From CAVYVZ01 sp963772065 (GTDB lineage Bacteria; Acidobacteriota; Vicinamibacteria; Vicinamibacterales; UBA2999): a stretch of DNA of 64,000 nucleotides. The stretch covers positions 186,001 to 250,000 of the forward strand of contig CAVYVZ010000006.1 of assembly GCA_963772065.1 (NCBI GenBank), read 5' to 3'. Of this stretch, positions 19,812-27,668 are shown one piece after another (the first letter of the stretch is position 1; each line of letters starts with the position of its first letter). A program made the translations under genes and the position numbers. The notes under the pieces were generated by a model that was not told the DNA's origin, made no database searches, and saw only the letters and a program-made list of their open reading frames with translations.

Positions 19812-20492
19812 CTAGGCTCTGGGCCTGGCGCTCTCCCGCGCCTGCTGTACCGCGTTCACGAAATGTCGTGCGTTTTCGGTGACGACCTCGAAGCGCCGCT
19901 CCGCTACCGCCTTCGCATCGACCATCGACGTTCCAACTCCAAGCGCGACGGCTCCGGCCTTGATCCAGTCGCCGGCGTTCTCCTTCGTCACACCGCCGGT
20001 CGGCATCAGCTTCACCTGCGGCAGCGGCGCGAGCACGTCCTTGATGTATCCAGGCCCAAGCGCGGTTGCTGGAAACACTTTCACGACGTCGGCGCCGGCT
20101 TCCCACGCGGTGAGGATCTCCGTCGGACTGAAGCAGCCAGGCGCCGACACGACGTCCCGCTCACGGCAGACGTCGATGACCTCGCGCTTGTAGACCGGGC
20201 TCACAAGAAATCGCGCGCCGGCATCGATGACCTGCCGCGCCGTCTGTGCGTCGATCACCGTGCCCGCGCCGAGCAGGAACTCCGCCGGCAGCTTGGGCGC
20301 GATCTGCGCGATCAGCTCCACCGCGCGCGGCACGGTCATCGTGATTTCGAGCGCGCGCACGCCGCCCGCCAGCAGCGCGTCGACCACCCCCTGCACCAGC
20401 TCGGGGTCGCGCAGGCGGATCACCGCCACGACCCCGCTCGCTTCAATCGCCCGTAGAACGTCCGGCCGCGATCGGCCTGTTGCAGTGCTCAT
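19812..20492 (-). CDS. eda: KDPG / KHG aldolase
   Basis: A 226-residue class I aldolase barrel. It has VAVIRLRDPELVQGVVDALLAGG, the catalytic Glu in VRALEITM, LLGAGTVIDA and the Schiff-base Lys in ADVVKVFPA, then KLMPTGGV. It cleaves 2-keto-3-deoxy-6-phosphogluconate to pyruvate and glyceraldehyde-3-phosphate, the final step of uronate catabolism. It ends 21 bases before kdgK and begins one base after the kduD stop, so these are one operon. Confidence 0.92.
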   Translation of the reverse strand: MSTATGRSRPDVLRAIEASGVVAVIRLRDPELVQGVVDALLAGGVRALEITMTVPRAVELIAQIAPKLPAEFLLGAGTVIDAQTARQVIDAGARFLVSPVYKREVIDVCRERDVVSAPGCFSPTEILTAWEAGADVVKVFPATALGPGYIKDVLAPLPQVKLMPTGGVTKENAGDWIKAGAVALGVGTSMVDAKAVAERRFEVVTENARHFVNAVQQARESARPRA

Positions 20493-20493
20493 G

Positions 20494-21261
20494 TCAGCGT
20501 CCCATCCATCCGCCGTCCACGACTAGCACATGGCCGTGCACGTAGTCCGAGGCGCGCGATGCGAGAAAGAGCGCGGCGCCGGCGAGGTCCTGCGGCGCGC
20601 CCCAGCGTCCCGCGGGAATCCGGTCGACGATCTGCTTGTTCCGAACCGCATCGTCCTGCAGCGCGCGCGTGTTGTCGGTCTGCATGTATCCGGGGGCAAT
20701 CGCGTTGACGTTGATCCCGTGCGGCGCCCATTCGTTGGCGAGCGCTTTCGTCAGCTGCGCGACGCCGCCCTTGGCCGCCGCGTATCCCGGCACGTTGATG
20801 CCGCCCTGAAACGACAGGAGCGACGCGACGTTGATGATCTTGCCGCCCTGCCCGCGCTCGATCATGTGCGTCGCCGCCGCACGCGAGAGCCTGAACATGC
20901 TGGTCAGGTTGACCTCGATCACCTCGTCCCAGAATGCGTCGGTGTGCTCCGCCGCCGGTTGCCGGCGGATGATGCCGGCGTTGTTCACCACGATGTCGAG
21001 CGCGCCGAATGCCGCGACCACCTCGGGCACGAGGCGATCGACGGCGGCCCGATCGCCGAGGTCTGCGGTGACGCAGCGCGTGCTGTCGCGGCGAATCTTC
21101 TCAATCGTGGCCGCGGTGTCGGCGCAGGGCCGCTCGCTCGCGTGGAGAGCCACCTGCGCCCCCGCCGTCGCCAGCGCGACGGCCATCGCGGCGCCGAGCC
21201 CGCGCGACGCGCCGGTCACGAGCGCCACCTTTCCGCCGAGGTCGAAAAGCTCATTCGCCAC
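20494..21261 (-). CDS. kduD: 2-deoxy-D-gluconate 3-dehydrogenase / KduD-type short-chain dehydrogenase
   Basis: A 255-residue classical SDR with ALVTGASRGLGAAMA, NNAGIIRR, the catalytic YxxxK in GYAAAKGG and the KduD-like C-terminal stretch GINVNAIAPGYMQTDNT. KduD reduces 2,5-diketo-3-deoxygluconate (DKII) to KDG with NADH. Its neighbours (KdgF-like cupin, IolB/KduI-like isomerase, eda, kdgK) support this. Because SDR specificity is hard to read, it could also act as the missing 2-keto-3-deoxy-L-fuconate dehydrogenase of the fucose path. Confidence 0.87.
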   Translation of the reverse strand: MANELFDLGGKVALVTGASRGLGAAMAVALATAGAQVALHASERPCADTAATIEKIRRDSTRCVTADLGDRAAVDRLVPEVVAAFGALDIVVNNAGIIRRQPAAEHTDAFWDEVIEVNLTSMFRLSRAAATHMIERGQGGKIINVASLLSFQGGINVPGYAAAKGGVAQLTKALANEWAPHGINVNAIAPGYMQTDNTRALQDDAVRNKQIVDRIPAGRWGAPQDLAGAALFLASRASDYVHGHVLVVDGGWMGR

Positions 21262-21267
21262 GCGTCC

Positions 21268-21627
21268 TCAACGGGTCTCCGGGAGAAAGTCTTCGCGCAC
21301 CGGCGTGAAGATGTCGACGAGCACAACTTCCTCGTCGAGGATCGTCGCGCCATGCGGGAGCCCCGGCGGAAAATGCAGCACGTCGCCGGCCGCCGCGAGG
21401 CGTTCGGTGCCGTTGATCGTGAAGAGCACGCGTCCACGCTCGACGATCGTCATCTGCTCGTGCGGGTGCGTATGAACGGAGGTCACCACGCGGGGCCGGA
21501 ACCGCAGGCGGCACACCATCAGGCGGTCGCCCCAGATCATTTGCCGCTCGATGCCGTCGGCAATCTGCTCGACAGGAATCGTCGACCAGTCGCGGTGCTG
21601 AAATGCGCTGACAGCTCCCGTGCTCAT
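21268..21627 (-). CDS. Cupin-domain protein, KdgF-like
   Basis: A 119-residue single-domain cupin. It shows the metal-binding pattern TSVHTHPHEQMTIVERG and the second motif GDVLHFPPGLPHGA, as in KdgF, which speeds the opening of 4,5-unsaturated uronates to the linear keto acid. The ATG at 21627 overlaps the IolB-like stop (ATGA) and it ends six bases before kduD. KdgF activity is an inference from size, motif and context; small cupins have many roles. Confidence 0.78.
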   Translation of the reverse strand: MSTGAVSAFQHRDWSTIPVEQIADGIERQMIWGDRLMVCRLRFRPRVVTSVHTHPHEQMTIVERGRVLFTINGTERLAAAGDVLHFPPGLPHGATILDEEVVLVDIFTPVREDFLPETR

Positions 21628-22449
21628 TTGCGATCCGCCCGTCCCTTGTCGATGCCCGACCCGCCGCTGGCAAACTCGGGCTGCACGTTGACGACCCCGA
21701 ACTGACGATCTTCCGTCTCGCGATTCGCCGCCATCATCCAGAGGAAGTTGATGGGGGTTCCGGGCGCCGCCACGTTCGGGTGGTAGCCGGCCGGCATCAG
21801 CACGACGTCGCCCTCGCGGACGATCGTGGCGAGCTCCGGGTCTCGGGGGTTCGTGTACACCGAGTTGCACGCCGAAGCCGGGCGCCGGCATGTCGATGTA
21901 CAGGTAGGCTTCCTCGAGCATCGCGGCGTGCTCGTGCGGCGGCCACGAGGTCCAGTTGCCTGGCTGGCTGAAGGTGATCCCGGCGAGGATGCGTCCCGCG
22001 TTGACGTTCTTGCCGATCAGGATGTTCAGCTCGCGCTGGCTGCCCGGTCCTCCGGCGGCGAAGTGCAATCCGGGATCTTTCTGAACGTCGCTGAATGCCA
22101 CGAACTGCAGCGGATAGCGCTTCCCTACCGGCGCGGCGATCTCGGCGAGGTCGCAGCCCCCGGTTCCCGGCGTAACCTCGATCGACGCATCCCTCGGAAC
22201 GTACAGCGAGTCGTACCGCACCAGCTCAAACGTCTGTCCTTCGGTCCGCACAGTGGCGGTACCCCGCAGGCAGATGAGACCAGTCTCCAGGTCCCCCGTA
22301 TCGAAGCGGACGGGCGGGTCTCCCGCGTCGAGGATGATGCGACCGTAGTGGAGGTTCTTCGCTGCGGTACTCCCCGGCGCAACCGACTTGGACCGTCCCT
22401 TCTTGGAGGCGGTGTTTCGGACGATGCAGTTACTGGTGCTGATGGACAT
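21624..22449 (-). CDS. IolB/KduI-family 5-keto-uronate or 5-deoxy-glucuronate isomerase (apparent +1 frameshift)
   Basis: About 274 residues in the KduI/IolB double-cupin family. The N-terminal part shows GLICLRGTATVRT, DSLYVPRDASIEV and SWPPHEHAAMLEEAYLYIDM. The frame breaks near 21860. One frame reads PGFGVQLG and the next VYTNPRDPELATIVREGDVVLMPAGYHP. Removing one C at 21860-21861 (plus strand) gives GFGVQLVYTNPRDPE. The second half ends with the metal-site region and NFLWMMAANRE. IolB acts in inositol catabolism, but no other iol gene is here. Placed between a putative lyase and kdgF/kduD it more likely does the KduI step (5-keto-4-deoxyuronate to 2,5-diketo-3-deoxygluconate). Confidence 0.8.
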
Positions 22450-22451
22450 GG

Positions 22452-24308
22452 CTACGAACCCTCGACGCGCAACTGGAGCACCCACGACTTCGTCGCGCCG
22501 GGAGAAAGCGCGAGGTCGGTGCTCTCGATGTTCAGGTGAAGCGGGACGGCGCCGCGCGCCCCCCGTCCGAGCGGACTGTCCTCGCTGGCGCGGACACTGA
22601 TCGACTGCGGCCAGTCGGTCTTGAGGACGGTGACGGCAAGGCGCCCTTCGCGTCCGTCGAAGTGGTCCGTGCGCCTCCCGTTCTCGGTGACGGTTCGCCA
22701 CCGATTGGCCGTCGTGGGCACGGCCACGCTCCAGTGCTGGATCGCGACCTGGCGCGTCGCGGAAAGGCGCTCCGACCGGGTTAGCGCCGTGCCGTCGAGT
22801 CGCCACTCGACCTCGCTCGTGAGACCAGCGTCGACGAGCTCCGCGGGCTTGCCGCCGACAACCGCCCAGCGCGACCAGCGCGCTTTGACGCCGCGGCCGT
22901 CCGCGAATGGCTCAATGGCGTCCGCGCCGTCGGCTGCGACGAGGGTTCGACCATCCGCGAGCCGAACGAACGGCGTCAACGCGGGGATGACCTGCTCGAC
23001 CGGCACCGCAAAGCCCGCCAGGCCGTGCGGCGCCGGCAGATAGTCGGCGACGCCCGGTTTCGTTCCCGTGGTCAGCGGCAGGGCGAAGGCCGCGGCGGGC
23101 TCGCGCACCACCCATACGCCCGCCTGGCGTCCCGTGCGCGTGAAGAACTCGAACCGCGCGGCTCCGGCAAGGGACGGCATGCCGGGGAACGCCGCCACGC
23201 TTTCGGCGCGCAGCCCGGACATCAGCTGCAGGTGCGCATGCGCGAGCTTGCCGAAGAATCCCGCCGTCTGTTGCCACTCGCGGTCCTTGCTGATGTAGGA
23301 ATAGTTGCCGCGCCCATAGTCGAAGACCGAGAGCAGGTGTGTCTCGTCCTTGTAGTCTTTCCGCAGCCACAGCCATGCGCGGTAATACGCGGCGGCGACC
23401 TGCTCGAGCGGGACGGGCCGGAACTCGGGATGGATCGCGAGGAATCCCGGGATCTCCAGGGTGTCGAGGTAGCCGACGACCCCGAGGCTTCGCCCCCATG
23501 GATATCCGTAGCCGTCCGGCGAGACCAGATCCCACCAGAGGCGCATCTGCGTCTTCAGCGAGGGGCGCACCGCGTCCATGAGATCTTTTCGCCCGGCGAT
23601 CTCCGCGGCCTCGAACACGTACCTCGCGTACTCGTTCGAATACCGGTCGTATCGCCCGGTCGGAAGCGCATCGTCCGCGTAGAGCGCGCCGGAGGTGAAT
23701 TGGATCGCGGCCCGATCGAGGAGCGAGTCGAGCAGCGCGCGATCGTCCAGCAGCTTCGTGGCCCACGCGATTGCGGCGATGCGCGAGGCCACGCCAAGAT
23801 AGTTCTCCGGCAGGTTGATCACCTGACGCTTCACCGGGTCGTAGAAGCGCGTCGCGTCGAGCAGGAAGCGCCACTTCTTCTGTTCCTCGGTCGTCAGCGA
23901 CTGCCACAAGCGGTTCTTCGACAGGTCGGCGCCGTAGTGCCACAGCGACAACGCCGCGTAGAGCTGCGAGAACCGCGTGCCTCCGAGCTTCACTTCGAGG
24001 AGGCCGATGTCGGCGATGGTGCGCACGACATCGCGATCGCCGATTCTGTCGGCGCCGGTGAGCTGCGCGTAGGCGGCCACGGCACGGCCGAACGTTCCCC
24101 ACGAGAATTCGCCGGTCGTCTGTGCGCCGACGATGCGGGCGGGCGGCGGATCGACCGTGCGGATATCCGCGACATGAGCCGAGAGCTCGCGGGTCAGAAA
24201 CGCCTTCACGTCGGCGTCGAGCGCCGCCGTCGACACATTGCCGTCGGCGACCGGGGAGCCGGCGTGGAGCAACGCGACGACCGACGCGAGCAGCATGCGC
24301 GTCATCAC
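22452..24308 (-). CDS. Large exported protein, unrecognised; possible polysaccharide lyase or hydrolase
   Basis: A 618-residue protein with a signal peptide (about residues 1-22). The first ~370 residues are helical with aromatic-rich stretches (SLWHYGADLSKNRLWQSL, RYSNEYARYVFEAAEIAG, DGYGYPWGRSLGVVGYLD, GRGNYSYISKDREWQQT). This is the kind of pattern seen in (alpha/alpha)n toroid glycan-active enzymes. The last ~230 residues are beta-rich (FEFFTRTGRQAGVWVV, TALTRSERLSATRQVAIQHWSV). That toroid-plus-beta layout resembles heparinase II/III, PL8 and PL21 lyases, but I cannot place it in a family. It overlaps the ROK gene by four bases and precedes the isomerase by two, so it probably acts on the same uronate glycan. 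Confidence 0.6.
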   Translation of the reverse strand: MMTRMLLASVVALLHAGSPVADGNVSTAALDADVKAFLTRELSAHVADIRTVDPPPARIVGAQTTGEFSWGTFGRAVAAYAQLTGADRIGDRDVVRTIADIGLLEVKLGGTRFSQLYAALSLWHYGADLSKNRLWQSLTTEEQKKWRFLLDATRFYDPVKRQVINLPENYLGVASRIAAIAWATKLLDDRALLDSLLDRAAIQFTSGALYADDALPTGRYDRYSNEYARYVFEAAEIAGRKDLMDAVRPSLKTQMRLWWDLVSPDGYGYPWGRSLGVVGYLDTLEIPGFLAIHPEFRPVPLEQVAAAYYRAWLWLRKDYKDETHLLSVFDYGRGNYSYISKDREWQQTAGFFGKLAHAHLQLMSGLRAESVAAFPGMPSLAGAARFEFFTRTGRQAGVWVVREPAAAFALPLTTGTKPGVADYLPAPHGLAGFAVPVEQVIPALTPFVRLADGRTLVAADGADAIEPFADGRGVKARWSRWAVVGGKPAELVDAGLTSEVEWRLDGTALTRSERLSATRQVAIQHWSVAVPTTANRWRTVTENGRRTDHFDGREGRLAVTVLKTDWPQSISVRASEDSPLGRGARGAVPLHLNIESTDLALSPGATKSWVLQLRVEGS

Positions 24309-25525
24309 GCCACCACCGGCGCCGCAAACGCGGGGGCGGTCACGAGCGCGGCGGCCCCCTGCAGACGCGGATACTCGGACGTCGCCACGGTGCGAATGTC
24401 GAGCCCGGCGGCGGCGGGCGTCAGCCCGCGCTCGGACAGGCCGGCACGCACGGTCGGCTCGATCAAGTCCCAGGCGGCGGTGATTTCGCCGCCGATGTAC
24501 ACACGCGCCGGGTCATAGGCGTTGACGACGGAGGCGAGGCCCAGGCCCAGAAATCGTCCGGTTGCCTGAATCGCGGCCACCGCCTTCACGTCGCCGGCAC
24601 GCGCGCGGGCGATCAGATCGTCGATGCGGAAGTACTGCTCCTCCTCGGACGCGCCGCCGTCGACGTCGATCGATCGGCCGAAGTAACGCGCCAGCGTCGC
24701 GCGGTTCGACACGTACGCCTCCCAGCAGCCGGTCGCGCCGCAGGCGCAGCGCGGACCGTCGCCGGGCAGCGGGACGTGTCCGAATTCGCCGGCGATGTTG
24801 TTCCGCCCGCGCAGCATCTCCCCGTGGATGATCACCCCCACGCCGAGGCCGTCCGCGATGTTCACGAAGACGAGATCACCCGCGGCCGACGGCTGGCCGT
24901 GCATCGCCCAGAGCTGCGCCAGCGCGCAGGCGCGTCCGGAGTTCTCGATCTGAACGGGAAGGCCGATTGCCTCCGCCAGCGGCTCTCGCAGGTCCACGTT
25001 GCGCCAGCCGAGCGTCGGCGCATACACGATGCGCATCGTGTTCGGCTCAACCATGCCGGGCACGACGACGCCGACGCCGTCGCAGGCGTTCACGTCGCTG
25101 TGATCGGCGAGCAGCGCGCGAATGCGCGCGGCGATGGTGTTCACGAGCTGTTTCGGATCGCGCGGTGTCGGAATGCCGGTGACGCCGGCGATCGGCTTTC
25201 CGATCAGGTCCGCGAGCATCAGGTAGGTCTGGCTGGCCCGAATGTCGACCGCCGCGACGGCACGCCGCCGCGAGTCGATGTAGAGAAAGGTCGGCCTGCG
25301 CCCGCGAATCGTCTCACCGGCAGCCCCTTCGAAGACGAATCCATCCTTGAGCAGGTCGGTGACAATGAGGCTGACCGTGCCGCGGCGAACGCCCATCGCG
25401 CGCGCGAGGTCGGCGCGGGAGATCGGTTGATGGGTGCGAACGAGGTTCAACACGATGCGTCGGTTGATCTCGCGGGACGTGCCGCGCGTCGCAATCCGGA
25501 ACCGAACGGGGTCAATCTTCCGCAT
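24305..25525 (-). CDS. ROK-family transcriptional regulator
   Basis: A 406-residue NagC/XylR-type protein. The N-terminal helix-turn-helix is visible (REINRRIVLNLVRTHQPISRADLARAMGVRRGTVSLIVTDLL, residues about 18-60). It is followed by a ROK sugar-binding fold with VNIADGLGVGVIIHG, GEFGHVPL and the zinc-type Cys cluster CACGATGCWE. It is the first gene of the minus-strand array, and its stop overlaps the next start. It likely senses a sugar or uronate intermediate and represses its own operon. A promoter and TATTTTGTC repeats lie just upstream. Specificity is not readable. Confidence 0.9.
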   Translation of the reverse strand: MRKIDPVRFRIATRGTSREINRRIVLNLVRTHQPISRADLARAMGVRRGTVSLIVTDLLKDGFVFEGAAGETIRGRRPTFLYIDSRRRAVAAVDIRASQTYLMLADLIGKPIAGVTGIPTPRDPKQLVNTIAARIRALLADHSDVNACDGVGVVVPGMVEPNTMRIVYAPTLGWRNVDLREPLAEAIGLPVQIENSGRACALAQLWAMHGQPSAAGDLVFVNIADGLGVGVIIHGEMLRGRNNIAGEFGHVPLPGDGPRCACGATGCWEAYVSNRATLARYFGRSIDVDGGASEEEQYFRIDDLIARARAGDVKAVAAIQATGRFLGLGLASVVNAYDPARVYIGGEITAAWDLIEPTVRAGLSERGLTPAAAGLDIRTVATSEYPRLQGAAALVTAPAFAAPVVA

Positions 25526-25540
25526 TTCGTCTAATCGAAG

Positions 25541-25647
25541 GACAAAATAAGCCCAACGGAACCGCTAAAGGACGGAGACGGCGACCTGGGGCTCCCTGCC
25601 GGTAACGCTACGCCTCAGCGGCTTTTGGCCCAAGCCGAGACAAAATA
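25541..25647 (-). promoter_or_regulatory. Pair of TATTTTGTC direct repeats, candidate ROK operators, in a structured leader
   Basis: On the minus strand TATTTTGTC occurs at 25647-25639, overlapping the -10, and again at 25549-25541, 16 bases before the ROK start codon. The half-site resembles the T-rich half of known NagC/Mlc/XylR operators. Between them, CCGCTAAAGG (25562-25571) can pair with CCTCAGCGG (25613-25621) around a GC-rich loop. Autoregulation is an inference. The rest of the 25526-25679 gap shows no gene. Confidence 0.5.
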
Positions 25648-25670
25648 GGTCCGCCGCCGGGTAAAGTCAA
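25642..25670 (-). promoter_or_regulatory. Sigma70-type promoter of the ROK-headed operon
   Basis: Read on the minus strand, TTGACT (25670-25665) and TATTTT (25647-25642) are separated by exactly 17 bases. It lies just downstream of the CDGSH gene's stop and would start transcription near 25635, leaving a leader of about 110 bases before the ROK ATG. The -10 is AT-rich in very GC-rich surroundings. Confidence 0.7.
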
Positions 25671-25679
25671 TGTAAATGT

Positions 25680-25907
25680 TTATTTCGCCGGCTTATCGCC
25701 CGAGGCCGGCACGGCGATCTCCCCGGCGAGGAAGCCGATTGTCGAGTGGGTTCCGTCGCAGAACGGCTTGCGGCTCGACGCGCCGCACCGGCAGAGCGCG
25801 ATCGGCATTCGATCGGCGTGGTACTCGGCGCCGTTCCAGTCCAGCACCTGCACGTCCTCGCCTTCCACCACATACGGCCCGTTCCGGCGGAGTCGAATCG
25901 TCGTCAT
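25680..25907 (-). CDS. CDGSH iron-sulfur domain protein
   Basis: A 75-residue protein with one complete CDGSH motif, CRCGASSRKPFCDGTH, giving three Cys and one His as [2Fe-2S] ligands. It has no membrane segment or signal. Small bacterial proteins of this kind are thought to move electrons or Fe-S clusters. It is two bases downstream of rho on the same strand; the association with rho is probably positional. Confidence 0.9.
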   Translation of the reverse strand: MTTIRLRRNGPYVVEGEDVQVLDWNGAEYHADRMPIALCRCGASSRKPFCDGTHSTIGFLAGEIAVPASGDKPAK

Positions 25908-25909
25908 CG

Positions 25910-27253
25910 TCAGCCCATTCTCTGCATGGCGGCGAGGAACTCGCCGTTGGTCTTTGTCTTCGCCAATTTGTCGAGCAGCAGCTCCATTCCTTCGACCGGC
26001 GAGAGGGGCGCCAGCACCTTGCGGAGCACCCAGATGCGATTGAGGTCCTCGCGCGCCAGCAACAGCTCCTCTTTCCGCGTGCCGCTCTTCTGCATGTCGA
26101 TCGATGGGAACACGCGCTTGTCGGTGAGCTTGCGATCGAGATGGATCTCCATGTTGCCCGTGCCCTTGAACTCCTCGAAGATCACGTCGTCCATGCGCGA
26201 GCCGGTATCGATGAGCGCGGTCGCGATAATCGTGAGCGAGCCGCCCTCCTCGACGTTGCGCGCCGCGCCGAAGAACCGCTTCGGTTTCTGCAGCGCGTTC
26301 GAATCGAGACCGCCGGAGAGCACCTTGCCCGATGCCGGAATCACCGTGTTGTAGGCGCGCGCCAGGCGCGTAATCGAGTCGAGCAGGATGAGCACGTGCT
26401 TCGTATGCTCGACGAGGCGCTTGGCCTTTTCGATGACCATCTCCGCAACCTGCACGTGCCGCTGTGCGGGCTCGTCGAATGTCGACGAGATCACCTCGCC
26501 GGTCACCGACCGCTGCATGTCGGTCACCTCCTCGGGGCGCTCGTCAATCAGCAGAACGATGAGGTACACCTCGGGATGGTTCAGCGCGACGGACTGCGCG
26601 ATGCTTTGAAGCAGCATCGTCTTTCCCGTGCGCGGCGGCGCAACGATGAGGCCGCGTTGGCCGCGGCCAATCGGCGTCATGAGGTCCATGACGCGGGCCG
26701 AGAGGTTCTCCGTCGCCGTTTCGAGCCGCAGGCGCTCCTGCGGATAGAGCGGGGTGAGGTTCTCGAAGAACAGCTTTTCGCGCGCGCGCTCGGGCGCCTC
26801 GAAATTGACCGCCTCGACCTTGATCAGCGCGAAGTAGCGCTCCCCCTCCTTCGGGGGCCGGATCTGACCCGAGACCGTGTCCCCTGTCTGCAGGTCGAAC
26901 TTGCGGATTTGCGACGGCGAGACGTAGATGTCGTCGGGCCCGTGCAGGTAGTTGTAGTCCGGCGCCCTCAGGAAACCGAATCCGTCGGGGAGCGTTTCCA
27001 GCACGCCTTCCGAAAAGATCAGCCCGCTCTGCTCGGCCTGCGCTTTCAGAATCTGGAAGATCAGATCCTGCTTGCGCAGGCCGCCGGCGCCGCCCACGTT
27101 GAGATCCTTCGCGATCAACGTGAGCTTCTGGATGCCCATGTCCTTGAGGTCGGTGATGTTCAAGGACGTGCCCTTCCCTCCCGCCGCGGTGTCGGCTGGC
27201 TGGTCGGGAGTCGGCGGCGAGAGGGCGCCCTTGTCCCTGGGCGTGCTGGCCAT
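25910..27253 (-). CDS. rho: Transcription termination factor Rho
   Basis: A 447-residue hexameric RNA helicase. The N-terminal helical domain (LNITDLKDMGIQKLTLIAKDL) follows a short disordered tail. The cold-shock RNA-binding domain holds GFGFLRAPDYNYLHGPDDIYVSPSQ. Walker A is in IVAPPRTGKTMLL, Walker B in YLIVLLIDERPEEVTD, and the R-loop region reads SITRLARAYN. Length and layout are normal. Its presence fits a genome in which clear intrinsic terminators are rare, as seen throughout this window. Confidence 0.97.
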   Translation of the reverse strand: MASTPRDKGALSPPTPDQPADTAAGGKGTSLNITDLKDMGIQKLTLIAKDLNVGGAGGLRKQDLIFQILKAQAEQSGLIFSEGVLETLPDGFGFLRAPDYNYLHGPDDIYVSPSQIRKFDLQTGDTVSGQIRPPKEGERYFALIKVEAVNFEAPERAREKLFFENLTPLYPQERLRLETATENLSARVMDLMTPIGRGQRGLIVAPPRTGKTMLLQSIAQSVALNHPEVYLIVLLIDERPEEVTDMQRSVTGEVISSTFDEPAQRHVQVAEMVIEKAKRLVEHTKHVLILLDSITRLARAYNTVIPASGKVLSGGLDSNALQKPKRFFGAARNVEEGGSLTIIATALIDTGSRMDDVIFEEFKGTGNMEIHLDRKLTDKRVFPSIDMQKSGTRKEELLLAREDLNRIWVLRKVLAPLSPVEGMELLLDKLAKTKTNGEFLAAMQRMG

Positions 27254-27269
27254 GGGTGCCCCGCGGCGG

Positions 27270-27641
27270 TCAGAACTGGTACGGACTGCGACCGATGCCG
27301 ATGATGCTGCACGCGGCGATGACGTTCAGGTCGAGCCGGCGCGCCTCGGCGAGCAGCTCGTCGTTCTCGGCGCCCGGGTTCATCCAGATTTCGGCGATCC
27401 CCTTCTGCGCGAACTGCGGCAGCAGCGTAATGCCGATTTCCGGCGGCACGTACACCGTGGCCATGTCGATGCGCTGAGGAACGTCGAGCACGGTGGCGTA
27501 CGTTTTCATGCCTTCGACCTCGGCCTCGTTCGGATTCACCGCCACCACAGTGTAGCCTTCGGCCTGGAAGGCTCGAAGCGCCTTGTTGCCGAACTTCGCC
27601 CGGTTGCTCGACGCGCCGACGACGGCGACGACCTTGGACAT
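27270..27641 (-). CDS. CoA-binding Rossmann-fold protein, YccU type
   Basis: A 123-residue single CoA_binding domain: VAVVGASSNRAKFGNKALRAF, VVAVNPNEAEVEG, MATVYVPPEIG and the conserved IWMNPGAENDEL. These small proteins resemble the first domain of succinyl-CoA synthetase alpha; their role is unknown. It lies 16 bases upstream of rho on the same strand and may share its transcript. Confidence 0.9.
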   Translation of the reverse strand: MSKVVAVVGASSNRAKFGNKALRAFQAEGYTVVAVNPNEAEVEGMKTYATVLDVPQRIDMATVYVPPEIGITLLPQFAQKGIAEIWMNPGAENDELLAEARRLDLNVIAACSIIGIGRSPYQF

Positions 27642-27668
27642 CGATCCATTGTGACAAAATGAGCGCGC

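Noticed and set aside
25561..25637. Known riboswitch upstream of the ROK gene
   Set aside because: I compared it with remembered cores of c-di-GMP and fluoride riboswitches and found no match; kept only as a possible structured leader.
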